From: Bradyrhizobium guangzhouense
GTDB taxonomy: Bacteria; Pseudomonadota; Alphaproteobacteria; Rhizobiales; Xanthobacteraceae
NCBI RefSeq assembly: GCF_004114955.1
Contig: NZ_CP030053.1
Location: 4,712,001-4,776,000, forward strand
DNA: 64,000 nt
Reading direction: 5' to 3'
This document shows positions 20,401 to 32,400 of this stretch, in pieces; positions within the stretch are counted from its first letter, which is position 1; every line of letters starts with the position of its first letter. Below the pieces are notes generated by a model. That model searched no databases. It was not told the origin of the DNA and was given only the letters and a program-made list of their open reading frames with translations. Position numbers and translations under genes: made by a program.

Positions 20401-23400
20401 TCTGGAACGCGGTATAGCCGGGAGACGTCGCTCCCAGTGCGGACGATGCATAGGCGGAGAGGCCGGCCGTAGTCAGCACCAGGGTGTTGCCGCTGAACGT
20501 GGCGTTGGTGCTCGAGGTCAGTGTCCGGAACGCGGTGTAGGCCGTCGACCCCAGCGCCGCCGAGGCGTTCGCCACGACGCCGGCCGCCGTCAAGGTCAGT
20601 ACGCCGGCAGCGCCGAGGGTCGCCCCGTTCGAGGTCAGGGTCTGGAACGTCGTATAGTCCGTCGCCGACAGGGCCGTCGGCGCATAGGTCGCGATCGACG
20701 CCAGGTCGCTCGCCAGCACGTAGGTGCCCTGGGCGTTGGCGTAATTCTGGATCGCCGTCGCAAAGGCCTGGTACTGGCTGTTGGCGTAGCTCTGGATCTG
20801 CGCCGATGTCGGGTTGGCGATGCCGAGCGCGGTGGCCGCCGCGGCCCTGAACTGGCTGATGCCGTTCGCCGTCAAGGTCAGCGTGCCGTCCGATCCGATC
20901 GTGGCATTGGCGGCGGCTGTGAGGCTCTGGAACGTGGCGTAATCGGTCGAGTTCAGCACGCCGATGGCGAGACGCGCGATCCCGGACGCGTTCAGCGGCG
21001 CCGAACCGGCCTGGATCGTGCCATGCTGCAACAGCACGCTATAGGCCACGAGATCGCGGTTCACCGTGTTGGAGAACGCAATCACGCTGGCAAGCGCGGT
21101 GTCGTTGGCGCCATCCAGCGCGGTCAGGTGCAGGGCCGAGGACACCGCCGCGACCTGCGCCGACGTCAGCGTTTGCGAGGCGGTCTGCCCGCTCGCGTCG
21201 CGGATCGTGCCATAGGGCACGTTCAGCAGCACGTCGCCGCTCGCCGACGCGATCAGGCCGACCCTGAGATCGCTGGAATAGGCCGAGGACGCCGCCGTCT
21301 GGGTCAGGCCGATGTCGCCATGCGCGACGACGTTGACGATTCCGCCGCTATACGAGCCGTCGGCCTGCTGCGACGCGTTGGCGCTGATCGAGAGCGGATT
21401 GGTGGTCGAACCGACGCCGCCGAGCGTGCTGATCAGCGAGATGTTGCGGCCGGTGACCTGCGCGTTGGCCCCGGCGATCAGATCGCCCGTCGCGGTGATG
21501 TTGACGTCGCCGAAGCCGGTGTTGCTGTTGCCCGACGACACCTGCCCGAGCGTCGCGCCGGAGCCGAGGTTCAGATAGACGCCGCCGACACCGGCCTGCG
21601 CCGACAGGGCACCCGGTGCCGATCCGGTATTGGACAACGTCGCGTTGATCGGGGCCACCTGCGAGCCAATGGCTCCCGAGGCAGTGAAGCTTGCGCTCTG
21701 GGTCAGGATCGAGCCGGTCGACGTCTGCGAGATGTTACCGCCGGTCGTCGTGTTGAAGAGCTGCTGCTGCGACGACGAGCTCACAGCCAGCGCGCCGTTC
21801 GGATTGACGATACCGCCGGTGAAAATCACGTTGCCGTTCGAGGCGATGTTCACCGTGCCGCTGGCGTTGCCGCCGAAATTGATCCCGAACCGGTTGTCCG
21901 CCTTCACCGACGAGGTGATGGTCAGCGTGCCCCTGTCCACCAGATTGTAGTTCCAGTCGGCGTAGCCGGGACCGTTCTCGTAGAAGTGATAGTCGTGGGC
22001 GCCGTCGCAGTAGCTGCCGTCACAGTTGCCGTACTGGACGTTGCTCTGGGCGTAATGGTCCACCCTCCCGGTGATGGTCTCCTGGAATACCGGCGCGCTG
22101 GTGGAATTGCCCGTCGTGATCGTTCCCTGCGGCGTCGATGAGAGGGTGCCGTTCGCGGCGACATACGACCAGGGTTGATTGGCGTTGCCGACGAATTGCC
22201 AGTCCGAGTAAGCCCCGACGTCGGTGACCACGTGGGTGATCGGGTCGGTGGTTGTGAGATTGCGCTGGATCGATGCCTGTTGCACCCACTGGAAGCGCAG
22301 CCCGGAAACCGGATCGTAATATCCGTCCGAACCGGAAGTCGTGGAGCAATTGTTGGCCGCAGTACAGCCCGCACTGGTGACGGGCGGCGCGCCGTTCGCG
22401 GTCTTGTAGAGATTGATGGCGTTTGTCGCCGGCGAATAGACGTAGGTCGAGGTGCTGTTGCCGGAGGTGATGTTGCGATCGACCAGGGTCACGGTGCTGG
22501 TCAACGCTGCCGCAGCAGCCGTGTTGCCGGTGTTGACGCCCTTGACCACGAGGTCGAGGCCGGTCTGGTTGTTGATGCTGACGCTGCCGTAGCCGCCGTT
22601 GACGTGGATGTTGCCGAGCTGGTTGGTGCTGATGATCTTGCCATCGAGCAACACGCTGCCGCCGCCGGACGAGGCGTTGATGTTGGCGACCGTGATCTGG
22701 TTGGTCGCGGCATTGTAGGTCGCCAGCGGAGCGCCGAACTGGTCATAGACCAGCGTCATCAGCGCGTTGGCGGTCGGGTTCGTCAGGATCGCCTGCTGAT
22801 AGTTGTACTCGAACACGGAGATGGATCCGCCGGAGACGCTCGTGTTCGTCACCGTCGTCGCGCAGCCCTCCTGGAAATACCGGCAGCCGAACGAGTTGTC
22901 GTTGCCGGAGGTGGTCGTCGTCGTGGTGACGACGGCGGGCGCGGACAGGCTCGAGTCCAGGTTGATGCTGTAATTGGTCTGGCGTCCGGCGGTGATCTTG
23001 CCGTTGACGTCGATGATGCTGGCCTTGATCGCGACCTGGGAGCCGTAGATCTGGAAGCTTGCGAGGCTGCCGCTGAGGTTCGCCTGTGCATATTGCTGGG
23101 CGGTGGTCAGGCTCGCATCGGTCGACTTGGTCAGCGGCTGGAAATACGTGATGTACGGCTGCATCGCGTCCCAGCGGCCATAATTGAAATCGTAGTTCTG
23201 CGACTGGTCGAGGATGGCCCCACTCCAGTCATGCCCGTACTGGGCCTGGTACCGGATGCAATTCCCGCTGTAGTACATGACGCAGTTGCCGAACAGGATC
23301 ATGCTGATATTGGCCGGCGAGCCGTCAGACTTCGTCCCGCTGTCGCCAGCCTTGCCGTAAAGATATTGGTTAAGCGCGGCAGCGCTGGTCGCAGTCGGAT

Positions 23401-26400
23401 CCAGCGTGTTTGCCAGCACCGCGGCTGCGATGTTGCCGACCGGCGCGCCGCTCGCCGGATTGCCGCCCGGATACACCATGAAGGTCGACCATTCCGAGAA
23501 CGGCGAGCCGCCGGCGATATAGATGCCGGACGGATCGTTCGCCGACACCGCGACCGCGCCGTTCGGCACCGTGATCTGGACCTGCTGGCCGGTCAGATTG
23601 GCCGACAGGCCGTAGGATCCGAGCGTGTTGTTGACGGTCACCAGGCCGTTGACGTTGGTGACGTCGCCGAGGATCAGCAGCGTCGGTCCGTTGACGCTCA
23701 GATCGTAATTGGGCGGGTTGTAAGAGTTGTTGATCGCGATCGTGGCGATCCCGCTGGTGTTCGCGTTGGGGTGAAGCGTCGCCGTCGATCCGCTCGCGAA
23801 GCCGCTGGCCGCGCCCGTGAAGAAGATGTCACCGGCCGCGGCGATGCCGATATAGGCGCCCGTGATCACGAGGTTCGCGTCGCTCTGGTTGTCCACCGAG
23901 ATCGTCGGCGCGCCCCTGGCGGTGACGGTGCCGCTGCCGGTGATGTGGTCGGCGTTCAGGGTGACGGTGCCGCCCGAAGCGAACAACTGTCCCAGCGCGA
24001 ACGCGTTACCCGACGTGCTCAGCCCGGCAAGCAGGGTGTTGCGGACCTCCTGGTCGAAATGGCTGTTGATCAGCGTGGTGCCGTCGAAAGCATTGGTATA
24101 GCTGAAACTGAACGGCGCGCCGCCGGGCGCCACGCTGAGACAGGTGGCGCTGTAGTCGCAGGAGATGGTGATCAGGAGAGAATTGTAGATGCCGGCCGTC
24201 AGCGCGCCGTTGACGGTCAGTTCGGCATGGGCGTTGTTGCTGGGGTCGCTGTGGCCGTCGCTGGCGGGGATGAATCCGAGCTCATAGCCATGACCGCTGC
24301 CGGTCGCGGTCGCGTTCACCACGCCGGCATAGCCGCCGGCGATGATGTTCTGGCCGCTGTTGACCGATGCTCCGGCCGCGATGGTGACGTTGGTGTTGTT
24401 GGTGAGCGTCGAGGACGCGCGCGCGTCCGGCACCGCGATGAGTCCCCTCGCGAAGCTGATCGCAGAGGCGTCATCCTGCATGGCCGTCGAGGTAGACCCG
24501 TCGGGGCTCCGACCGGCCGTGAGATCGATGTTGTCGAATGCCGTCAGCACCGACGAGCCGACCACGATGTTCTGGCTGGTGGTAATGTTGGTGTTGGCGA
24601 AGGCCGCGGCAGCGACGAACGCGACGCCGTAAGTGTTGGCGTTGGACGAGGTGTTGGCCGAGGACATGGTGTAGGTGCCGGCCCCGATGGTGCCGAACGA
24701 TGTGATCCACACTTGATCCGCCGCGGCGGCAGACGGCGAGGTCAGCGCGCCGGAATCGAACGCCGCGGCCGAACCGATATTGATGTTGTTGTCGACATTG
24801 GCTGACAGCGTCGACGAGACGCCGGCACCTTCGATACCGCCGCCGGTGACCAGGGTTACACGGTCGGTGCCGGTGATCGTGCTGGTGGCGAGCATCTTCA
24901 CATTGCCGGGGTTCAGCACCGTGTCGGTACCCGTGGCGATGTGGGTGTTCTTGCCGATGTTGACGGTCGCCGCGCCACTCAGCGTGATGGCGCTGGTGGC
25001 GCCGACGCCGTTGATGCCGCCGCCGGCGCCCGCATTGGCGCTGGAACCGGTGCCGACCTCGTTGAAGATGTTGTTGGCGGTGATGGTCAGGTCGGCGGCG
25101 CAATCCGACACGTCGCAATGGCCGGGGCTGGTGCCCCTCACCCCGATCGTATTGTTGATGCCGATGCCCGCCGTCACGACGGAATTGGCGCTGTGCGTCG
25201 AGGCCGCTCCGCTGGCGCCGTAGGCCGCCGCCTGCCCCGTATCGGCCATCGTCGTGTAGTTGTCGGTGTGGGTGGCGAGGATCGCCAGCGAGGCGACCGA
25301 AATGAAGTTGTCGGAACCGGAGGGCGTGGCGCCACGGTTGCCGTTACCGATGCCGGCATTGACGGTTGAACTATCCGACGTGTTCGCCGAGGCGCCGTTT
25401 CCGGCAAACAGGCCGCCGCTACCGGAAATCCCGTGCGCGTAGTTGTTGTCGGCGCCGATGGCTGAAATCTGCATCACGCCGACGTTTGAGGCGTCGGTGT
25501 CGTTGCCGATGGTGGCGATGGTCGTCGTGCTCGAGGTCGCGTTCACCACCACCACGCCAACCGCCAACACACCCGCCGCCGCGATACCGGTGGCATTGGC
25601 GCTCTGGCCAGTGGTGTTCTGCGCGAAAACGGAGACGTTACCGGACGACAGGGTGACGTTGTCGCCGATCGTTGCCGCCACGCTGGAGGTGTTGGAGGCA
25701 AGCGACGCCGTTGCCTGGAGCCCGAGCAGGACACCGCCGGAGGCCCCGATCGCATTTGTATAGGCCGCATTGCCGCCGTTCTGGACCTTCTCATAGGCGG
25801 AGACCGCGACATTGCCGGTCAGCGCTGCGCCGTTCAGCACCTGCGACGTCACCGTGGAGCTGACGGTGGAGGTCGCAACCGAAGCGCCGACAGCGGCCGC
25901 GCCCGCGACGACGCCCAGCGCATTGGCTTCCGCATCCGGCGTGTCGGTCGCAGTCATCGTCAGGCCGCTGCTGCCGCTGGTCGTGATGATCGCGTTGGTT
26001 CCGACTCGCGCGGTGACGTTCGCAAGATCCGTCGCAAAGGCGGTCGATCCGTTACCGCTCACGATGCCGCCGGAGACCGCGACCGAATAGGCCCACAGCA
26101 TGCCGGCGTTGGAGGCGTTCACGCCGAGCGAGGCGGCGGTGATCTGGGCAGCATGCAGCACCTGGGCCGTCACCAGGCTGGTCTTCTGCGCAGTCGTGAC
26201 CGATGCGCCGATGGCGGCGATGCCGACCGATGCGCCTTCGGTCTGGGCGCGCTGCGAGGAGGTGTCGCGAGCACCGACATTGATGGTGGCGGCGGTGGTG
26301 TTGGTGCCCGATATCTGCCCGCCGATTTGCGCCATGACCACGTTGCCGATATCACCCTCGGCAACGGCGGCATCGCCACCGAAATAAAGCGCGCCGCCAC

Positions 26401-29400
26401 CGGCGATCGACTGGATGTCGATGGTATGGCCGGGGTGCGAGCCGCCGCTCGCATCCTGCACCGTCGCCAGCACGTTGATGGTGGGCGCCACCGCGGTGAC
26501 GGGGTTGAGGCTGGCAAGGACGTTGCTGCCGACGGTGGCAAAGCCGATCGCGGCACCGACGCCGGCATTCTTGCCGAAGCCGGCCCCGAGCAGGAACATC
26601 TGTGCGCTGGTCGCGCTGGTCGCGCCCACGTCGATCTCATTGGCAGTAACCGAACCACCGTCGATCTGCGCGGTCACGCCGTCAGCACCGCCGTTCAACG
26701 CCCCGCTGACATCGTATCTCGAGCTGGCATGCGCACCGGACGGAGCCCCGGCCGTGCCGCTGGCGACGGCGTCGCCGCCCTGGTCGGAATTGGTTCCTGA
26801 ATTTGTCGCATCCAGGGTGCCGCCGAGCTGCCCCATTTGCTGCGCGAACACGGCGCCATCGGCGAGGTTAACACCGACATTGATGACGCCGATCGTTGCG
26901 GCAAGCCCGGCCGAGCCACCGATGCCGGCCGTCACCGCGTAGGACTGCACCTCTCGCGTGCTCTGGCCGACGACACTGACCGCGCCTGACGACTTCAGGG
27001 TGCTGCCACGGGCTTCCGCAACGGTCGAGCTCTCGAAGGAGATGATGTTGGCCGCCGCGCCGACGCCGACCCCCGCCCCGCTCGCCGCGATCGACAGCGC
27101 GCCGGCGATTTCCATGATGTTGACGGTTTCGGTGCCGCTGATCGAGATCGCGCCGACCGAACCGCCGGTCGCTGTCTGAACGGTGGTGTCGTAAAGTCCC
27201 GCGATCGTCGTGTTGTTGGCGATTTCGATGTTCGCCATGCCGGCGATGGCGGCAGTGCCGCTCGAGACCGCGCCTCCGACCGAATAGGCCTGGAAATTGT
27301 CCGTGGTCGACGCCGCCACGTCGAGGGTCCCGGCGCTGGCGAGCGTGATCGCGGTGGGATGCGCCGTCGTGCTGTCGCCGCGATAGAAGAATTCGTCGCC
27401 GACATAGGCTTCGGTCTTGTTGGCGCTGACCTGAACCAGGAACGCGGCACCGATGGCGGCCTGGCTGCCATACGCGCCGCTGCCATTCGCGGAGGCGATC
27501 CCCGTGCTGTCGGTGGCCCTGACGGACAGCGACGTCGCGTTGAGCGCGCCGCCATCCACATAGGCCTCGGTGGTCGCCTTGAAGACGTTGAGGCCGACCG
27601 AGCCGCTGTTGAAGCCCAGCGCGATCGACGATGCGTCCTGCTCGGCATTGGACTTGACGGTGACGGCGCCGACCGCAGGCGCGCCGCCGATCATGGTGCC
27701 GATCGTCGCGTTGGTGATGGTCGCGTATGTACTGCGCGCCATCGTGGTGCTGACGATGGTCGCGCCGCCGCCGACGCCGCCACCACCGGTGACCACCGCG
27801 ACGCCCACGCCGAACGTGCCCGAGTAGGAGAAGCTGCTGGCCGCGACGTCGATTTGCGGGAGCGGCTGCGTCGCCGGCGACGCATTGGCGAGCCGCGTAT
27901 CGATGCCGGCTTGATCGATGTAAGCGTTCGTCGTGCCCTGCATCACGTTCACGATCGGGTTGATCATGATGGCGATGCTGCTTCCCGCCGCGAGGCCTGC
28001 GACGTTGGCGACCACCGCCTGGTGCGAGCTGGCGACGACGGCAAGGCCCTTCACCGATTCCTGGGTCTCGCTGAGATCGGGAATATTGTCGGTGGGCGCG
28101 CTGAATCCGCCGATATTGAATGCGTGCGTCAGCGTTCCGCTATTGACCGACAGGGTGTCCGTCGAGCTGGTTCCGAGGGCATCGACGAGGGTGGTCGGGC
28201 CGGTGATATAGGCCGAGGTGGTGCCGTTGATCGAGTTGGTGACCATCGAGCCGCCGCCGCCGGCTGCACCCTTCGAGATGGCGAAGGCGCCGGCGAACAC
28301 GGCGATGCCGTCGGTGTTGTTGGCGAGCACGCCGACATTGTTGGCCGCGAGCACATCGGCGCCGCCGGTGATGCTGGCGGTGACGTTGGTGCCCATCACA
28401 TTGGTCGCGACCGAGCCCGCAAGGCCGATCTGCGAGGACAAGGCCACGCCGACGGCGACCGTCGAGATCGTGGCGTTCGAGGTCGCGCTCACCCCGACAT
28501 CGCTGCCGGCGACGATCTTGGCGCCGGTGACGTCGGCGCTGAGCTGGTTACTGATCTCGCTGTAGACGATGGAGAGACCGCCGGCGTTGCCCTGGGTGGA
28601 GGCTCCCGCGACCGCCGCTGTGGATGTGATCGCGGAATTGTCGCGCGCCTGGACATTGACGTTACCCGCGTTCACCACGGTGTTGGTGGTGGACGAGTTG
28701 CCGTCGCCAATCGCCGCCGAAACGTTGTTCTTGATGGTGCTGACGACGACGCCGCCCTGCCCGGCGAACTGTCCGCTCGCAAGACCAAACCCGACCGCAA
28801 CGGACTGGATCTTCGAGGAATCCTCCGCCGCCACGAGCACGTTGCCGGTCGTCACGGTCATCAGCGTCTGGGTGACGTAGGCCGAATGCGTGGTGGAAAT
28901 GGCATCGGCGACGATGGCGACGCCGACATTGTTCTTGCCGGCCTCGACGATGCCGGCGACCGACATGATCGCAGCGCCCGGCCCGGCGCCGACACCGCCG
29001 TTGAGCGCGGCTCCGCTGAAATCGACGCAAGCCTGCGAGCCGCTCGTGGTCGGGCAATTGTCTTGCGCGACCTGGCCGTTGTTCGTGCTCTCGGCGAGGA
29101 CGGCGAGCGCGCCATCGAGACTGGCGGAATCGACGCTTTCCGCACTGACGGTGACGGTACCGCCGGCCGACATCGTGATGGTGCTGCCGCTGATATAGGC
29201 CGTGGTCGTCGGACTGATCACGTCGACCACGATGGCGCCGGCCAGACCATTGCCGCCCAGTCCGACCGAAGCCGCGCCCGCCGCAATCACGGCTGCGTCG
29301 TCACCGATCACGGTCAGCGTATTGAATCCGTTGACTTGCGAATTGGTGATGTGGGCATCGACGGCCTTGCTGCCGCCAGGATCGCGAATTTCGGCGTAGG

Positions 29401-32400
29401 TCAGCGCCAGCCCGACGCTGCCGCTGCTGGAGCTGCCGGACACATACAGCGAACCACCGCCGATCGCGATGTTGCTGGTCTGGTAGGCGTTGACGTTGAG
29501 CGCGTTCGACGTTCCGGCCGCAACACCGGTCATGTTCGAGTTGTCGATATAGGCCGTGGTGCTGTCGGAGATCAGGGCGACCGAGGCCGCGACCGAGGCC
29601 GCAATACCGGTGCGGGTCGCGGTCAGCCCGAGAGCGACCACGGTCTCCGAACCGCCGGTTAGCGCCGTGACGCTGGCGCTGGCTTCGTCGCTGAGCGTCG
29701 TGTTGGCAATGAAGGCCGTCGTCGAATTCTGTGACATCGCGACCGCGATGGTGCCGTCGACGGCGGCGCTCGGATTGCTGCCGCCCGCAAAATTGAGCGC
29801 GGCGGCGCCGGAACCGTTGTCCAGAATGGTGTAGTTCAGCGCCTGGACCTGCACGAACGGCGCAGCAGCAACCGCGTAGGGATTGCCCTGATTGATAGTG
29901 ACGCCGGAAATATAGGCCGTGGTGTCGACCCCGGTCTGCGAGACCGCCGAACTGCCGGCGATATCGATGCTGAAGCTCGGCGACTTGCCGGACTTGGCCG
30001 CAGCGGCCGCCGCGGCCCGGTCAAGCAGGCTGGTTGGGGACGCCCCAAATGCGCCGGTTGAACCCGCCAGGATCGACTTTGCCTTGGTCACCGAGCCGAC
30101 TTGGGCAAACGGATCGGATTCCACCACGGCCACGGAAGCAACCGTCAGGCGGCCGGCGGTCGCCGCGAGCACCGTCAGCGCACTGCTGGTGATATTGCCG
30201 CCGTCAGCCGACCTGGCGCCGCTGTCGTCGTCGCTGAACGTCCTGATATCGCTGTGATTGTCGCCGATATAGGCGGCGGTGTCGGTGTTGGCGGTGAGGT
30301 ACGCGACCGCGAGACCGACGCCGGAGGTGGTGCTGAGCTGGATCGCGCCGGCGAGCGACAGCACCGAGATGTTCTGGTAGGCCTCGACATTGATCGTCGG
30401 CGCCGTGACCGTGGCACCCGAACTGATCGAGGCGTGGGTTTCGTTGTTGATGAAGCCGAGCGACGTCAGACCGTTGAGCGCGATGCTGCCCGATGACGAC
30501 CCCGACGTCGGCGCGATCGCGAACATCAGGTCGGTCGTGATGGCGGTGACGGCGACGTCCTTGGCGCTGAGCGTGACGCCGTTGGACACGCCGGCGTTGG
30601 TATTGCTGGTCGAAATGATGAGGTTGAGCGAGCCGCCGGCGGCCACCCCGCCGGAATCCGCTCCAGGCAACAGCACCAGCGGCCCGAACACGCCGCCGAC
30701 ATTGATCGAATTGTTGGTCGCCGTTGCCGCCACGGTGATGTCGCTGGCAAAGTTCACCGTCAGGCCGTTCTGGCTGCCGTCGGCGACCTGCGTCGACCAG
30801 CTGCCTGTCGTGGTCTTGTTAGACTGCAGGTACGCGCCGCTCGCGATCCAAGCCGTGGTGTTGTCGGTATTGCCGAAATAGGCGAATGAGCCGGAAACGC
30901 TGGCCGTGCTGCCGCCGGACGCGGTTGCGTCGGCATAGGTGGTGACGACGTTGTTGACCGCACCGAAATTCGCGTTGAGATGGCTGAGCGTCTGGTCCAG
31001 ACCGTCCCACTGGCCCCAGGTATTGGTGTTCGGCAATTGGGTATCGGCCGACACCGCGATCCGCGATGCGATGATCCTGACACCCTCACCAACATAGGCA
31101 TTCGAATTGTTGATGTAGGTGCCATAGGCAACCGCAGCGGCGATGGTTCCCTTTTCGGGCTTGCTCGGATTGGTGACGGTGCCCGAGGACGACGAATTGT
31201 TGCGGATCTGGTCGTCGACCAGCCGGCTGACCACGCTGACGTCACCCGTGGAATAGATCGAGGGAGCGCTGCCGCCGCCCGTCGCCGCGATCTCGGCGTT
31301 AGCAGACAAATTGCTGGTTGCAAGCGACAGCGAGCCTGCGACCTTCAACGGAAAGTCGACCGATACCAGCGGCGACATCAGCGCGCCAATGACGCCAGCC
31401 GACACCTTGCCAAGGCCCGCGACGCCAGACACGATCCCGCCGACCAGGGCCGGCTGTCCCAACGTCACCGACGCGCTGACCGCGTTCTTGCTGGTATCCG
31501 AAAACGCCGACACTTGCACCGGGCCGGTCGCCGCCGCACTCGTGCTGCCGACGTCGGCGCCGAGGATCGCCGTTGCCACACTGCTGACATTGCTGACCGC
31601 AACGACACCGCCGACGCCACCGGACCCGCTCGTCGGGTTGTAGGCGAACGCCGTCGCGCTGGTCGAGAACGAGTTGCCGTTTCGCGCGGTGACACTGATG
31701 CCGCCGGCGCCGGCGCTGATATGGGCGCCGCTGTTCACGATGGCCTGGGTCTGGATGTCGGCAAGGCCAACGGCCGCGGTCGTGACGAACTGCGCCGCCG
31801 TCGTGATGGTCAGCGCCGAAACGTCCAGCGTGGCATCGTTTGCGGCGGCGACCCGCAGCGATCCGCCGGCGGCGACCGTCGCCTGGTCGGCGATGGTCAC
31901 CGAGACATTCGCCGTGACGCTGCCGACCACCGCGGAGGCGCCGAACGGCGACATCGCGCTGATGGCGATGACGGGGTCTGCCGCCGTCTCGGATCCCGTT
32001 GCCGTGATCGCGACGTTGCCGGATCCCGAGATATTGGCGGTTGCGTTGATCGCCACCGTTGCGGTCGAGTCGCCGGCGACGTAGCCGCCATTGACGCCGA
32101 GCCCGGCGAGCAGGATGCCGATCGTCGCCAAATAGCCAGAGGCGTTGCTGGTGAAGTTCGAGGACGCCGACGAATTGGCGGCGATGCTGATGTTGCCGCC
32201 CGTGATCGTGGCCGTAGCGCCGCCCGGGGCCTCACCGACCGTGATGCTCGTGGTCGAACTTGCGAGGCCGGCCATGAGGCTCGTGCTCCAGGCCGCGGAC
32301 AGCGTGACGTCGCCGTCGGTAAAGGTGCTGCCGCCGGAATTGATCGCCTTCGCCAGGATCTGGGCGCCGCCCGCAACCTTGATGATCGGCGCATCGAGTT

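Noticed and set aside
17831..22141. Very long open frame (1,436 codons) on the plus strand
   Set aside because: It is antisense to the adhesin gene in high-GC repetitive DNA; the translation is Arg/Gly/Ala-rich with no family-like motif. The same holds for long plus-strand frames at 22175-24805, 27359-29662 and others across 12-36 kb.
24900..25400. Possible frameshift or domain boundary in the adhesin
   Set aside because: The main frame stays open with consistent Gly/Thr/Ser/Val composition; no evidence for a shift.
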